A stretch of 64,000 bases of DNA from Symploca sp. SIO1C2. GTDB lineage: Bacteria > Cyanobacteriota > Cyanobacteriia > Cyanobacteriales > Coleofasciculaceae. The stretch spans positions 248,001 through 312,000 of the forward strand of contig JAAHFP010000013.1 of NCBI GenBank assembly GCA_010672925.1, given 5' to 3'. Shown here one piece after another: positions 25,612 through 36,424 of this stretch; the stretch's first letter is position 1, and every line of letters begins with the position of its first letter. A program made the position numbers and the translations under genes. The notes under the pieces were generated by a model, which was not told the DNA's origin, did not search any database, and saw only the letters and a list, made by a program, of their open reading frames with translations.

Positions 25612-27726
25612 ATGACTGATTCAATTCGTTTCCTGATGTGCTCTCCCGACAAATATGATGTGGATTATGTGATTAATCCGTGGATGGAGGGAAATATTCA
25701 CAAATCGTCCCGCGATCGCGCTCTAGAGCAGTGGCAAAAACTTTGCTACATTATCAAGGAACATGCCGTGGTTGATTTAGTAGAACCTCAATCTGGTTGG
25801 CCGGATATGGTATTTACTGCCAATGCCGGTTTAGTTTTGGGCAAAAATGTAGTGCTCAGCCGTTTCCTGCACAAGGAACGTCAAGGGGAAGAACCTTATT
25901 TCAAAGACTGGTTTGAGGACAAAGGCTATACTGTGTATGAACTGCCTAAAGACCTACCCTTTGAAGGAGCTGGTGATGCCCTCTTTGATCGAGAAGGGCG
26001 CTGGTTATGGGCAGGCTATGGCTTCCGCTCAGAACTAGATTCCCACCCTTACATAGCAAAGTGGTTGGATACAGAAGTGGTTTCCTTGCGGCTTATGGAT
26101 GAGCGGTTCTATCACCTAGATACTTGCTTCTGTCCCCTCACTGGCGGCTATTTACTCTACTACCCACCAGCTTTTGACTCCTACTCCAACCGCTTGATTG
26201 AGATGCGGGTTCCTCCAGAAAAGCGGATTGCGATCGAGGAAAGTGATGCGGTAAACTTTGCTTGCAATACGGTCAATGTTGACCAAATTGTGATAATGAA
26301 TAAAGCCAGCGATGACCTCAAGCAACGCCTTGAAGCAGTTGGCATGACAGTAATTGAGACACCTCTGACGGAATTTCTGAAAGCCGGTGGTGCGGCTAAA
26401 TGTTTGACTCTGAGGGTAACTGAACCAGTACGCACCGAAATCCATGCGAATCTACCGGTAGAAAGCCGTACCATTCGCCTAGAAGGACATCTCCTAGACT
26501 CTGGCATTATCAGCAGAGCGATCGATTTAATTGTGGAAACTGGAGGTAGCTTCCAGGTACTCAACTTTAATTTGGGAGAACAACGACAAAGTACTTCCAT
26601 CGCTGAGTTGAAAGTATCGGCTCCAGATCACAAGCTGATGGAAGAGATCATGACTCAGCTGATTGACTTGGGAGCAGTGGCTCCTCCCCAAGAGGTTTGT
26701 GATACTAACTTGGAAGCTGTTACCCAAGATGGTGTGGCTCCGGATGACTTTTATGTAAGTACTATCTACCCTACAGAAGTGCGAGTTAATGGGGAGTGGG
26801 TGAAAGTGCAAAATCAGCGCATGGATGGAACCATCGTTGTGCAAAAAACTGATAGTGGACTAGTCGCTAACTGCAAGCTTCTCCGAGACGTCAAAGTTGG
26901 GGAACAGGTAGTTGTCGGTGTTGAAGGTATCCGTACCATACGTAAGCTTGAGTCCCACGAGCAACGTAATAAAAAGGAATTCACCTTTATGGGAGCCGGT
27001 GTTTCTAGTGAACGCCGAGTAGAACTAGTCGTTGAACAAATTGCTTGGGAAATGCGCCAAATTCGGGACCAGGGAGGCAAAGTTATTGTCACAGCAGGTC
27101 CGGTGGTGATTCACACTGGCGGTTCTCAGCACCTAGCCCGTTTGATTCGAGAAGGCTATGTGCAGGCCCTACTAGGAGGTAATGCGATCGCGGTTCACGA
27201 TATTGAGCAATCTCTGCTAGGTACTTCCCTCGGTGTGGATATGAAGCGAGGAGTTCCGGTTAGTGGGGGACATCGACACCACCTGAAAGTAATTAACCGC
27301 ATCCGTAGCTGCGGTAATATTGCCGGAGCAGTAGAGCAAGGAGTACTTACCCAAGGGGTGATGTATGAGTGCGTTAAAAGTAATGTACCTTTTGTTCTCG
27401 CTGGTTCCATCCGTGATGACGGCCCTCTGCCAGATACTCAGATGGATTTGATTAAAGCTCAGGAGGAATATACTGAGCTCCTCAAAGGAGCAGATATGAT
27501 TTTAATGCTCTCCACAATGCTCCACTCTATTGGTGTCGGTAATATGACTCCAGCAGGGGTGAAGATGGTATGTGTGGATATCAATCCAGCAGTAGTAACT
27601 AAATTAAGCGATCGCGGTTCCATAGAATCCGTCGGTGTGGTTACTGATGTTGGTTTATTCCTGAGCCTATTGGTACAGCAGTTGGAGCGGTTGACGAAGC
27701 CTTACAATAGCTCAGTACTTCAGTAG
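25612..27726 (+). CDS. argZ: Bifunctional arginine dihydrolase / ornithine cyclodeaminase ArgZ (AgrE)
   Basis: This 704-aa cyanobacterial enzyme converts arginine to ornithine, ammonia and carbon dioxide with its N-terminal guanidine-modifying domain. In the longer AgrE form, the C-terminal LOR/SDH-type domain can convert ornithine to proline. The residues reported as essential in the dihydrolase domain fall at the same numbers here: Asn71, Glu118, Asp122, His168 and Cys264 (GGAAKCLTL). The C-terminal half shows the nucleotide-binding part (GGKVIVTAGPVVIHTGGSQH). It is full length with no internal stop. It works with cyanophycin and the ornithine-ammonia cycle to store and release nitrogen. 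No clear NtcA site was seen upstream. Confidence 0.95.
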   Translation: MTDSIRFLMCSPDKYDVDYVINPWMEGNIHKSSRDRALEQWQKLCYIIKEHAVVDLVEPQSGWPDMVFTANAGLVLGKNVVLSRFLHKERQGEEPYFKDWFEDKGYTVYELPKDLPFEGAGDALFDREGRWLWAGYGFRSELDSHPYIAKWLDTEVVSLRLMDERFYHLDTCFCPLTGGYLLYYPPAFDSYSNRLIEMRVPPEKRIAIEESDAVNFACNTVNVDQIVIMNKASDDLKQRLEAVGMTVIETPLTEFLKAGGAAKCLTLRVTEPVRTEIHANLPVESRTIRLEGHLLDSGIISRAIDLIVETGGSFQVLNFNLGEQRQSTSIAELKVSAPDHKLMEEIMTQLIDLGAVAPPQEVCDTNLEAVTQDGVAPDDFYVSTIYPTEVRVNGEWVKVQNQRMDGTIVVQKTDSGLVANCKLLRDVKVGEQVVVGVEGIRTIRKLESHEQRNKKEFTFMGAGVSSERRVELVVEQIAWEMRQIRDQGGKVIVTAGPVVIHTGGSQHLARLIREGYVQALLGGNAIAVHDIEQSLLGTSLGVDMKRGVPVSGGHRHHLKVINRIRSCGNIAGAVEQGVLTQGVMYECVKSNVPFVLAGSIRDDGPLPDTQMDLIKAQEEYTELLKGADMILMLSTMLHSIGVGNMTPAGVKMVCVDINPAVVTKLSDRGSIESVGVVTDVGLFLSLLVQQLERLTKPYNSSVLQ

Positions 27727-28144
27727 TAGTCCTCTCCTCCTGTACTGATTCGATAATTGTCATCTGTCGGGACGTAGCATTGGCTATTTGGTCAATAAAC
27801 TTGTTATGTCCCACATTGTAGAGACGTTGCATGCAACGTCTCTACAGGATCTTGTTCACCAAATTTTGCTTAAATTCAGCACAAATCCAGGTAATACTGA
27901 CTCACCGCTAACAGTAGCGGGATTATTCAGACATTCCACAGCTACTCCTGGACGATAAATGTAAATATAGAGATTTTAGATTTTAGATTTTAGATTTTAG
28001 ATTTGAAGAGTTAAAAAAGTAGGCAGGATGTTGGGTGTATAGGCAGGGTGTAGGAAAAAAGATTCTCAACAAACCTACCACCTACCACCTACCACCTACC
28101 ACCTACCACCTACCACCTACCACCTAACACCTACCACCTACCAC
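27727..28144. other. Intergenic region between argZ and recA (convergent)
   Basis: It contains a perfect palindrome at 27818-27845, a TTAGATT heptamer tract at 27970-28003, and a CCTACCA heptamer tract at 28074-28147 that borders the recA stop codon. No gene and no clear terminator were seen. Confidence 0.6.
27818..27845. repeat. 28-bp perfect palindrome
   Basis: GTAGAGACGTTGCA followed exactly by its reverse complement TGCAACGTCTCTAC. Similar palindromes are scattered in many cyanobacterial genomes. It could act as a bidirectional terminator stem between the convergent genes, but no T-run follows. Confidence 0.9.
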
Positions 28145-28147
28145 CTA
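28074..28147. repeat. CCTACCA heptamer tract at the recA 3' end
   Basis: About ten tandem copies of CCTACCA (with CCTAACA variants) reach the last codons of recA. Confidence 0.92.
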
Positions 28148-29227
28148 ACTTGCTTCTTTCTCAGAAATCTCTTCTCCCTCCTCACCATCAACTGGTGCAA
28201 CCGAGTTAGACGAAACAACAGCTCCCATATCTAACTTTTCTCGCACCTGTCGATCAATATTTTGAACAAATTCTAAGTTTTCTTGTAGATACTGAACTGT
28301 ATTATCTCGTCCTTGAGCAATATTATCACCATTGTAGCTGTACCAAGCTCCCTTACGAGTAATTACCCCAGTTTGTTCAGCTAAATCAACTAAACATCCT
28401 AAGCGAGAAATACCTTGTCCAAAGATAATGTCAAACTCAGCAATACGGAAAGGAGGTGCAACTTTATTTTTGGCTACTTTGACTTTGGCACGGATACCAT
28501 ATTCCCCTTCACTACCCTTTTTCAAAGTTTGAATCCGACGAATATCCAAACGAACCGAACTATAAAACTTGAGGGCATTACCACCGGTAGTGACTTCTGG
28601 ATTACCGTAGGAAATGCCAATTTTTTGTCGCAGCTGGTTAAGGAAGATGACAGTACAGCCAGATTTACCAATGTTACCAGCAATTTTTCGCAAAGCTTTG
28701 CTCATCAGACGTGCCTGCAAACCCACCTGGGTGTCCCCCATTTCCCCCTCAATTTCTGCACGAGGAACCAAAGCAGCTACTGAGTCAATAACGACAATAT
28801 CCACTGCTGCTGAGCGCACTAATTGATCGACAATTTCTAAAGCAGCCTCACCAGTATCAGGTTGGGAAACCAGGAGATTGGCGATATCAACCCCTAAAGC
28901 AGCGGAATAGGTAGGATCTAAAGCATGTTCTGCATCAACAAAAGCCGCAACACCTCCTGTTTTTTGCACTTCTGCCACTGCATGAAGAGCCAGGGTTGTC
29001 TTACCGGAGCTCTCTGGACCATAAATCTCAATAATACGTCCTTTTGGTAAACCGCCCCCCAAAGCTAAATCCAGGGTAATCGCCCCACTAGATATGGTTT
29101 CCACTTTCATGCGAGTGGCATCTCCCAAGCGCATGATTGAGCCTTTACCAAAGTTGCGCTCAATCTGCTTGAGCACCATGTTTAAAGCTTTTTCCTTTTC
29201 CGGGCTGTTGGTGATTTGGGTAGCCAT
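28145..29227 (-). CDS. recA: Recombinase RecA
   Basis: This 360-aa RecA has the Walker A motif GPESSGKT at residues 70-77, VDAEHALDP, the Walker B region [14 protein letters not shown], the signature [14 protein letters not shown] and the C-terminal acidic tail ([15 protein letters not shown]). It forms ATP-dependent filaments on single-stranded DNA for recombination and repair. No convincing cyanobacterial LexA box was found upstream. The upstream spacer is dominated by a long 9-mer tract at 29347-29608. The stop lies against a heptamer tract. Intact. Confidence 0.98.
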   Translation of the reverse strand: MATQITNSPEKEKALNMVLKQIERNFGKGSIMRLGDATRMKVETISSGAITLDLALGGGLPKGRIIEIYGPESSGKTTLALHAVAEVQKTGGVAAFVDAEHALDPTYSAALGVDIANLLVSQPDTGEAALEIVDQLVRSAAVDIVVIDSVAALVPRAEIEGEMGDTQVGLQARLMSKALRKIAGNIGKSGCTVIFLNQLRQKIGISYGNPEVTTGGNALKFYSSVRLDIRRIQTLKKGSEGEYGIRAKVKVAKNKVAPPFRIAEFDIIFGQGISRLGCLVDLAEQTGVITRKGAWYSYNGDNIAQGRDNTVQYLQENLEFVQNIDRQVREKLDMGAVVSSNSVAPVDGEEGEEISEKEAS

Positions 29228-29346
29228 TAATGCTTAAAAAAATTTGCTGGGGTGTGCTGATATTATTCCCCAATTTTAGCGTTCCCACGGGGTTACGTGG
29301 CAGAAAAAATCGTCTTTAGTTATTAAGTTTTTTTGTACTGGTGCCA

Positions 29347-29608
29347 GTTGGGGGAGCTGGGGAAGCTGAGGGAGCTGAGGAAGCTGGGGGAGCTGGGGGA
29401 GCTGGGGGAGCTGAGGAAGCTGGGGGAGCTGAGGGAGCTGAGGGAGCTGAGGAAGCTGAGGGAGCTGAGGAAGCTGAGGGAGCTGAGGAAGCTGAGGGAG
29501 CTGGGGGAGCTGAGGGAGCTGAGGGAGTTGAGGGAGCTGAGGGAGCTGGGGGAGCTGGGGGAGCTGAGGAAGCTGGGGGAGCTGGGGGAGCTGAGGAAGC
29601 TGGGGGAG
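29347..29608. repeat. Long 9-mer tract between recA and xseA (about 29 units)
   Basis: About 29 consecutive 9-mers are GGGGGAGCT, GAGGGAGCT or GAGGAAGCT. Because 9 is a multiple of 3, all plus-strand frames stay open (for example GAEGAEGAEEAEGAE), giving false open reading frames. Shorter tracts of the same family occur at 11925, 15464, 31160, 49150 and 61880. Confidence 0.95.
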
Positions 29609-29837
29609 GAATTGGAACTATCCGAGCAGTATTGAAGCAATTTAGAACAGAGCAAAAACATACATTCTTAGAGAATGATAAAATCCCTGCTGTATAAGGT
29701 TATGGCACTACGCACTTAGGTTAGGACATTAATAAAGCCTGAAACCTAGTCATGGTCTATTTTTGAATTTTGAATTTTGAATTTTGAATTGCGCGTAGCG
29801 CTATACCGCTGGAAGTTAGCAGGAGAAAATATCAATT

Positions 29838-31070
29838 GTGCCCAATTCCCTCATGCCAGAGTTAGCTCTGTCCGTTACTGGCTTAACCGACTATATTCAG
29901 GAGTTGTTAGAACAAGATGAGCAACTTTTGCGAGTTTGGGTGATTGGGGAAGTCTCCAGTACCAACCGACATCGGAGTGGCATGTTTTTCACCCTCCAAG
30001 ATCCAGATTCTAAGGCTTCGATTCAATGTGTAGCTTGGAGTTCTCAACTGAGTAAATTGTCCCAGTTACCAACCACTGGGGAACAGTTGCTGGTTTTGGG
30101 TAGTATGCGGGTTTATCCTCAACGAGGACAGTACCAGCTGAATGTCTGGCAGGCACTGCCAGCAGGGGAAGGATTACAGGCTTTGCGCTATCGCCAGCTG
30201 CGTCAACGACTCCAAGCAGAGGGACTATTTGATCAAGAGTGCAAACGTCCCCTTCCCACTCATCCTCAAGTTATTGCCGTTGTCACTTCCCCTCAAGCCG
30301 CAGCCTGGGGTGATCTGCAACGCACTCTCCGACAGCGTTATCCTGGTTTGCAAGTTTTGTTATCACCAGCTCAAGTCCAAGGAGAGTTGGCTCCAGCATC
30401 GATTGTAGAGGCGATTGAGCGGGTTGAGGCAGATAGAAGAGCCCAATTAATAATTTTAACACGGGGGGGCGGGGCAGTAGAAGATTTAGCTTGCTTTAAT
30501 GATGAACGGGTAGTGCGAGCGATCGCTCAATGTTCTATTCCGGTACTAACGGGAATTGGTCATCAACGAGATGAGTCCTTAGCAGATTTAGTAGCCGATG
30601 CATCTGCCCATACTCCCACGGCGGCGGCAGAATTAGCAGTACCAGAACTAGAGAGTTTGATGTTTGAACATCAACAGCGGCAATTGGCTCTGAAGGAGGC
30701 TCTGACAGAAGTTTTCACAGCATCCAATTCTCGATTGCAACAGTTGGAAGAACGTTTACAGAGGCTACCAATTGACAGACAATTGCAACAAGAAAAACAA
30801 GCGATCGCTTGGAAGCGTCAACAACTAATTCAGGCAACCTCCCAGCATCTTAGTCGAGCTACCCAGCACTGCCAACTACTACAGCAAAAGCTAGCTACTC
30901 TCGACCCCAATCATGTTCTCAAAAGAGGTTATGCAGTAGTGCGATCGATAGAAGAAGGTAAGATCGTTCGGCAGGCTACTGATTTAGCGCCAGGAGAGGA
31001 GCTAGAGATTCAGTTAGAAGAGGGTCAGGTTACAGTTACGGTTAAAGAGGTGGTAGGTGGTAGGTGGTAG
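29838..31070 (+). CDS. xseA: Exodeoxyribonuclease VII large subunit XseA
   Basis: This 410-aa protein has the N-terminal OB fold (LLRVWVIGEVSSTNRHRSGM, FFTLQDPDSKASIQCV) and the catalytic-domain motifs VAVVTSPQAAAWGDLQRTL and ILTRGGGAVEDLACFNDE, then GIGHQRDESLADLVADASA. A helical region and the C-terminal KRGYAVVRS follow. With XseB it degrades single-stranded DNA to oligonucleotides. The start is GTG (29838); an ATG five codons later is possible. The last residues (VVGGRW) and the stop are made by TAGGTGG heptamers. The xseB gene that often follows is absent and may be elsewhere. Confidence 0.95.
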   Translation: MPNSLMPELALSVTGLTDYIQELLEQDEQLLRVWVIGEVSSTNRHRSGMFFTLQDPDSKASIQCVAWSSQLSKLSQLPTTGEQLLVLGSMRVYPQRGQYQLNVWQALPAGEGLQALRYRQLRQRLQAEGLFDQECKRPLPTHPQVIAVVTSPQAAAWGDLQRTLRQRYPGLQVLLSPAQVQGELAPASIVEAIERVEADRRAQLIILTRGGGAVEDLACFNDERVVRAIAQCSIPVLTGIGHQRDESLADLVADASAHTPTAAAELAVPELESLMFEHQQRQLALKEALTEVFTASNSRLQQLEERLQRLPIDRQLQQEKQAIAWKRQQLIQATSQHLSRATQHCQLLQQKLATLDPNHVLKRGYAVVRSIEEGKIVRQATDLAPGEELEIQLEEGQVTVTVKEVVGGRW

Positions 31071-31290
31071 GTGGTAGGTGGTAGGTAGTAGGTGGTAGGT
31101 AGTAGGTGTTAGGTGGTAGGTGTTAGGTGTTAGGTGTTAGGTGTTAGGTGATAAGCAATTGTATTCCTCCTCCCCAGCTTCCTCAGCTCCCTCAGCTCCC
31201 TCAGCTCCCCATCTCCTCAGCTTCCTCAGCTTCCTCAGCTCCCCCAGCTCCCTCAGCTCCCCCAGCTCCCCCAGCTCCCTCAGCTGTCCA
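31048..31290. repeat. TAGGTGG heptamers followed by AGCTCCC 9-mers
   Basis: Heptamers (TAGGTGG, TAGGTGT, TAGGTAG) at 31048-31150 pass into about fourteen 9-mers (CAGCTCCCT, CAGCTTCCT, CAGCTCCCC) at 31166-31282. The first tract ends xseA and the second ends the convergent coiled-coil gene. Confidence 0.92.
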
Positions 31291-31777
31291 ACTTCTTCGC
31301 CTTCTCCTCCAATTCCTTTTCTTTTTGCTTCAATTCTTCTTCCAACGTTTCGATGCGTTCGCGACGCGCTTCCATTTCTAGGCGCTGACGGGTTAAGTTT
31401 TGGCTCTGCAAGGTCAAATCTTGCCGCCATTGTTCAGTGCGATCAGCTTCTTCCTTTAAGAAGTTGGGAGTAACACCAGTACTTAAATATTGGTCTACCA
31501 AAGTTAACACCCAGTCTCGGGCTGGTTGGATATTCAAGACCTCTTGCTCTTCAGAAAGCTCTACCAACACCAACAAACCTTCATTTGTGGCAATCTCGCT
31601 TTGGGCAATAGCAGGATTAATCGCCCCCGACTCCTGCAACGAGGGGTTAGTTGGAGTAAATGGAACATTTTCTGGGTCGATTAATTCCCAGCAAGTCTCA
31701 GACTTTTGGCGAGCCAGCAATCTCAGTTCCAATTCACCAGCATTGTTATTTTTTTTGACTTGAGCCAGGTTTAGCAT
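31280..31777 (-). CDS. Hypothetical protein with C-terminal coiled coil (165 aa)
   Basis: Residues 1-110 look globular (GELELRLLARQKSETCWELI, EGLLVLVELSEEQEVLNIQP, RDWVLTLVDQYLSTGVTPNF). Residues ~110-165 are a charged heptad-repeat helix (RIETLEEELKQKEKELEEKA). The family is not named to me, but the organisation is common in cyanobacterial hypothetical proteins. It sits 42 bp upstream-to-downstream of valS on the same strand order (valS lies behind its start), and its stop falls within a 9-mer repeat tract. Cytoplasmic; role unknown. Confidence 0.65.
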   Translation of the reverse strand: MLNLAQVKKNNNAGELELRLLARQKSETCWELIDPENVPFTPTNPSLQESGAINPAIAQSEIATNEGLLVLVELSEEQEVLNIQPARDWVLTLVDQYLSTGVTPNFLKEEADRTEQWRQDLTLQSQNLTRQRLEMEARRERIETLEEELKQKEKELEEKAKKLDS

Positions 31778-31819
31778 TGCCTGTCAGTGTTTTGGGTTTG
31801 TTAGTGGCGAAGAAGCTGC

Positions 31820-34609
31820 TTAGGAATTTTCTGCAAGTCGATTCAGGCGACTTCTTAAAATTTCCTCTTGCTTTTGGGCTTCAGCTAAAGCCTTCTTCGC
31901 TCCTTGCACAACGGCGTCCGGGGCTTTGTTGACAAAATTAGGATTGCCTAAACGCCCGGTGAGGGATTTGACTTCTGCTTCTACTTTGCGCAGGCTATTT
32001 TCTAGCTTAGTGCGTAAAGCCTTCACATCGACAACACCAGCAAGGGGTATTAGAACTTGAACCGTACCAACCACACCTGCCATGGTTGTTTTGAGTTCAT
32101 TTTCCAATGCTGGGGTAATGGTTAAGGTTTCCACTTTAGCTAAATCTTGAATATAGGACTTCCCAAACTCAAGAATTTGACGTTCGTTGGGATTCCCGGT
32201 TTGTAGTGTAACCGGTACTTTCACTCCCTGCTTCACGTCAGCGTCAGCCCGGAGGTTACGGATGGTACGGATTGTACCAATCAAGAGCTCGAACTGTTGT
32301 TCTAACTCTGGGTTAATTAGGGGGGATGAGTTATTCGCATTTTCTAATTCACCGTTGTCAGGTTTTGAGGTAACTGTTTCCGGATAGGGTTGCACCGCCA
32401 AGAACTCCCCAGATGTTTGGGTTAGGTTCTGCCAGAGTTCTTCAGTGATATGGGGCATAAAAGGATGGAGCAGTTTGAGGATTCCTTCTAGTACATAGGC
32501 AAGAGTTTGTTGGCCTAATTTTCGAGAAGGATTGGTGGCTTCTTTCCATAACCGGGGCTTCACTAGTTCAATATACCAGTCGCAAAAGTCACCCCAGATG
32601 AATTCGTAGAGTCCTTTGGCGGCTTCTCCTAAACCATCAGCATCCAGATAATTCCTGGTTTGTCCTACTACTTGTTGGAAGCGGGAGAGTATCCAGCGAT
32701 CGCTTAATTCTAACTCCTCGAAATGCTCTAGGGGGGAACCTAGTTGTTGGGGGGTCTTGTCATCTAGATTGAGCATGACAAAGCGAGCCGCATTCCACAA
32801 CTTGTTGGCAAAATTGCGGGCTGCTTCTACGGACGAGGATTCATCAGTTTTGCGGTTATACCCTAAGCGGATATCTTGACCTGCTCCTACAACCTCCTTA
32901 ATCAGAGCATAGCGTAAGGCATCAGTACCATATTTGTCGATAAGCAACAGTGGGTCAATGCCATTACCAGAGGTTTTGGACATCTTCTTACCCTTTTCAT
33001 CCAGTACTAAGCCGTGGATATAGACGGATTTAAAGGGTATCTGACCAGTGAAATGTCCTGCCATCATCGTCATCCTAGCGACCCAGAAGAAGATGATATC
33101 AAAACCGGTTACTAGGGTAGCAGTAGGATAGTAGGTGCTCAGATCTACTGTTTCTTCCGGCCAACCCATAGTGGAGAAAGGCCACAAACCAGAAGAAAAC
33201 CAGGTATCGAGAACATCGGTATCCTGTTCTAGCTTGACATTTTTACCAAATTGTGCAGTGGCTTTTTGTTGTGCTTCCTCCTGATTATGGGCAACGATAA
33301 ACGGTGTTGTGGGGGTGATTTCCCCCTGGGTCTCACTCACTACATACCAGGCCGGAATTTGATGTCCCCACCACAGTTGACGGGAGATACACCAGTCTTT
33401 TAACTTTACTAACCAATCTCGATAGACTTTTCGCCAGCGTTCTGGGATAAACTCTGGGGAGTGGTGCTGATCAAGGGAATTTAAGGCACGGTCTGCTAGA
33501 GGGCGAATTTTGACAAACCACTGGGTGGAGATCAGGGGTTCGATGGGGACTTTGCCGCGATCGCTATAGGGTACGGTATGCTTGTAGTCTTCTACTTTTA
33601 CCAGGAAACCATCAGCTTCTAGCTGTTTTACCAGTTTCTTCCTCGCTTCAAATCGGTCTTGCCCTTGGAAGGAACCAGCATGTTCATTGAGGGTACCATC
33701 CTTATTCATGATATTGATAAAGGGCAGATTATGACGCTGTCCCATCTCAAAATCATTAGGGTCATGAGCTGGGGTCACTTTAACACAGCCTGTCCCAAAC
33801 TCTAGATCTACCAACTCATCAGCAAAAATAGGAATTTCTCGCCCTGAAATTGGTAAAGTTACTGTTTTGCCCAGCAAACTCTGATAGCGTTGATCATTAG
33901 GATTTACTGCCACCCCAGTATCTCCTAGCATAGTTTCCGGTCGAGTTGTTGCCACTTCCACATAACCGCTGCCATCGGTGAGGGGATAGCGGATATGCCA
34001 CAGATGCCCTTCTACTTCTTGATTTTCCACTTCCAAATCGGAGACAGCAGACTCAGAGGCTGGACACCAGTTCACCATGTACTCGCCTCGGTAAATTAGA
34101 CCTTCCTCATACAGTCGGACAAAGGCTTCCTTAACTGCCTGAGATAAGCCTTCATCCAGGGTAAACCTCTCCCGTGTCCAATCCACCGAGACACCCAAGC
34201 GTCGTAGTTGATTAACTATATTGCCCTTGGATTGAGCCTTCCACTGCCAAGCCCTTTCCAGAAACGGCTCCCTGCCCAAATCAAAGCGAGTTTTTCCTTC
34301 TGCTGCCAGTTGCTTTTCCAGCATGGTATGTACTGCAATACTGGCATGATCAGTGCCCGGTAACCAGAGAGTATTGCAACCTTTCATGCGATGGTAGCGT
34401 ACCAGGGTGTCAATCAAGGCAGCTTCAAAGGCATGACCCATATGTAAACGACCAGTAACATTGGGTGGAGGGATAACAACACTGTAGGGTTCACCACCGT
34501 GATTGGGGTCAGCAGTAAAGACTTGGTGTTCTTCCCAAGACTTTTGCCACTTGGCTTCAGTGGTGGTGGCGTCGTATTTAGTTGGCAGGGCAGGGCTGGT
34601 TGCGGTCAT
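31820..34609 (-). CDS. valS: Valyl-tRNA synthetase ValS
   Basis: This 929-aa class I synthetase has the HIGH motif as HMGH at residues 56-59 ([19 protein letters not shown]) and KMSKT at about residue 540. The editing domain contains [15 protein letters not shown]. The C-terminal tRNA-binding coiled coil ([20 protein letters not shown]) matches ValS rather than IleS. It charges tRNA-Val and edits mischarged Thr. Full length and intact. Confidence 0.97.
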   Translation of the reverse strand: MTATSPALPTKYDATTTEAKWQKSWEEHQVFTADPNHGGEPYSVVIPPPNVTGRLHMGHAFEAALIDTLVRYHRMKGCNTLWLPGTDHASIAVHTMLEKQLAAEGKTRFDLGREPFLERAWQWKAQSKGNIVNQLRRLGVSVDWTRERFTLDEGLSQAVKEAFVRLYEEGLIYRGEYMVNWCPASESAVSDLEVENQEVEGHLWHIRYPLTDGSGYVEVATTRPETMLGDTGVAVNPNDQRYQSLLGKTVTLPISGREIPIFADELVDLEFGTGCVKVTPAHDPNDFEMGQRHNLPFINIMNKDGTLNEHAGSFQGQDRFEARKKLVKQLEADGFLVKVEDYKHTVPYSDRGKVPIEPLISTQWFVKIRPLADRALNSLDQHHSPEFIPERWRKVYRDWLVKLKDWCISRQLWWGHQIPAWYVVSETQGEITPTTPFIVAHNQEEAQQKATAQFGKNVKLEQDTDVLDTWFSSGLWPFSTMGWPEETVDLSTYYPTATLVTGFDIIFFWVARMTMMAGHFTGQIPFKSVYIHGLVLDEKGKKMSKTSGNGIDPLLLIDKYGTDALRYALIKEVVGAGQDIRLGYNRKTDESSSVEAARNFANKLWNAARFVMLNLDDKTPQQLGSPLEHFEELELSDRWILSRFQQVVGQTRNYLDADGLGEAAKGLYEFIWGDFCDWYIELVKPRLWKEATNPSRKLGQQTLAYVLEGILKLLHPFMPHITEELWQNLTQTSGEFLAVQPYPETVTSKPDNGELENANNSSPLINPELEQQFELLIGTIRTIRNLRADADVKQGVKVPVTLQTGNPNERQILEFGKSYIQDLAKVETLTITPALENELKTTMAGVVGTVQVLIPLAGVVDVKALRTKLENSLRKVEAEVKSLTGRLGNPNFVNKAPDAVVQGAKKALAEAQKQEEILRSRLNRLAENS

Positions 34610-34810
34610 GCAAGAGATATCGAATCAGGACAAGTATTACCTAAATAAATTTTGCCATAGTGTAGGAATGAGTATTTCGGTTTATTCCAGAAATTCTGTG
34701 GTTACCACTAGTGCAGCGGGCATGAACTGCCTCCTCTAAAGTTTGTCATGCTTACATCTTTATTCATTCGTTGATTTTACTCAAACCTCCGGAATATGGA
34801 GGAGATAGTT

Positions 34811-36424
34811 CTATCGAATATTGCGATAATCTACCCCTTGAGCTGTATCTCTACCATATAGCTTTGTCGTCAGGCCAGTTAAATTTTCTAGAGTTTGCCT
34901 TACTTGAGGTGAGGTAATGGTATTTAGGGGTACACCCGACTGCTTAGCCAGGGCTGCTGCTACTCCGACTCCTTGTCCCTGGTAAATATTCACCGTCTGA
35001 ATACGCCCTACTGATACCGCCATACCGACATAGCCGGAGGAGCGACCAACAATGGCTAAGTTGTTGATATTGCTTGCTAGGGTATTTTCTATACCAAAAT
35101 TATAAACCGGAACTGGTGGTATACTAATGGATAAACCATTGACTCCTCCTCTTAAATCAAAATTGTAAGAAAAACTGCCGATAGAATTTTCCGGTGTTGT
35201 GCCTCCTTTGATAATTTCTTGTCCTGTTAGAGGGTCAATAACATCTTTAATACTTAATGTGTGTCGGATATAAATTTCCTGGGGAACAATCACTCTCACA
35301 TCTGCTTTCCCAGAAAGTTCCCGCAGCCAAGCTTCAAATGCAACCATTTCCTCCTGCATTTCCTGGGTTGGTCTGCGACTATTTTCTTCTATTTGCAGTA
35401 ATTCATCAACTTGGTACTTAAACAGTAAACCATTCCAGGATAAAGAGTTATCTGGTAAGAGGCAAATATTGCTTTTATCTAAAAAGAATCCTTTTAAGCC
35501 AAAAGGTAGATTACGATGTAGTTTGTAGGCTACACCAAAAGCGATACTTTTATGGTAGTAACCATCAGGGGATGATTTATAAAGAGGTACTCTAAAATTG
35601 CTGAGCCAGAAGCTTGCCCCCTCTGCATCTGTATTTTCTCTAATATTAGTTTCTATTTGCTTCATCAAGTCCCCATTAGAGAAAATCTGTCTTTCTATGG
35701 CTCTTAAGTCAGCAATAGTCAGACCAGTAATTAGGGGTACAAGGGAAACGGCCAAAGTTTCATTAGCTAGTTCAGGACTTTGGGATTCATAACCCCGATA
35801 ATAAGCTAAACCTGCTTTTCTAGCTAATTCGGCATCCTGAGTAGTATCAATATAAGAATTTGCTTGCAGGCGAACATTACTTTGGGGAATATCGACATAT
35901 TGGATAGCTTGATTTTCTACTTGGGGCATTAGGGGAGCTTCGTTAATAATACTTACTCCAGCTTCTGCTAACATCTCTGCCATTGCTTGCTCAGCCCTAT
36001 CCGCTGGCAAACAAGAGACTACTACCTGAGATCTGTTTAAAAAATCACGAAAACATTGGGCAACTGGTTGATTGTACCAATTGGTTTTATCATAATCGAG
36101 AAAAGCTAAACCTCCTCTGGTTAATAAACCCCCCAATGGTTCATCGGCAGAGTTAGACCTTACTAGGGCAACCTTACCTTCCTCTCCTAAAGTTTTCTTT
36201 GCCCAGATAGCAGCACATACTCCTTGCAGTTCATCTCCATACACTACTACATCAAAGTTTTTGGTGGTTATAGGTGCTGGAGATTGGTTATTATCTCTAG
36301 TAGTATCTTGTTTTGAGTTGATAAGATAGGGAAATACTTTGCCGAATAAATCAGTAGTACTGCCAATTGTCAAGGCTATTAAACTAAGTAGGATCAATCC
36401 GAGAATCTTGATATTATAGGTCAT
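34811..36424 (-). CDS. FAD-dependent-oxidoreductase-like protein (PF12831 type) with degenerate Rossmann motif
   Basis: From MTYNIKILGLILLSLIAL (start 36422-36424) this is a 537-aa protein with one N-terminal membrane anchor or signal sequence. The longer open frame up to 36589 only translates a dispersed palindromic repeat. The first beta-alpha-beta unit reads FDVVVYGDELQGVCAAIWAKK: the middle Gly of GxGxxG is Glu, and the acidic residue usually ending strand 2 is replaced (VALVRSN). Later conserved pieces (GGLLTRGGLAFLD, INNLAIVGRSSGYVGMAVS) fit the FAD_oxidored fold. A close paralogue lies at 46403-48010. The substrate is unknown. Confidence 0.75.
   Translation of the reverse strand: MTYNIKILGLILLSLIALTIGSTTDLFGKVFPYLINSKQDTTRDNNQSPAPITTKNFDVVVYGDELQGVCAAIWAKKTLGEEGKVALVRSNSADEPLGGLLTRGGLAFLDYDKTNWYNQPVAQCFRDFLNRSQVVVSCLPADRAEQAMAEMLAEAGVSIINEAPLMPQVENQAIQYVDIPQSNVRLQANSYIDTTQDAELARKAGLAYYRGYESQSPELANETLAVSLVPLITGLTIADLRAIERQIFSNGDLMKQIETNIRENTDAEGASFWLSNFRVPLYKSSPDGYYHKSIAFGVAYKLHRNLPFGLKGFFLDKSNICLLPDNSLSWNGLLFKYQVDELLQIEENSRRPTQEMQEEMVAFEAWLRELSGKADVRVIVPQEIYIRHTLSIKDVIDPLTGQEIIKGGTTPENSIGSFSYNFDLRGGVNGLSISIPPVPVYNFGIENTLASNINNLAIVGRSSGYVGMAVSVGRIQTVNIYQGQGVGVAAALAKQSGVPLNTITSPQVRQTLENLTGLTTKLYGRDTAQGVDYRNIR

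Noticed and set aside
29228-29346. LexA box upstream of recA
   Set aside because: Only a weak AGTAC half-site without a properly spaced partner was found.
29323-29697. Long open frames on both strands (poly GAE, GEL, SSP)
   Set aside because: They arise because a 9-bp repeat keeps all frames open. There is no ribosome site and no protein-like composition.
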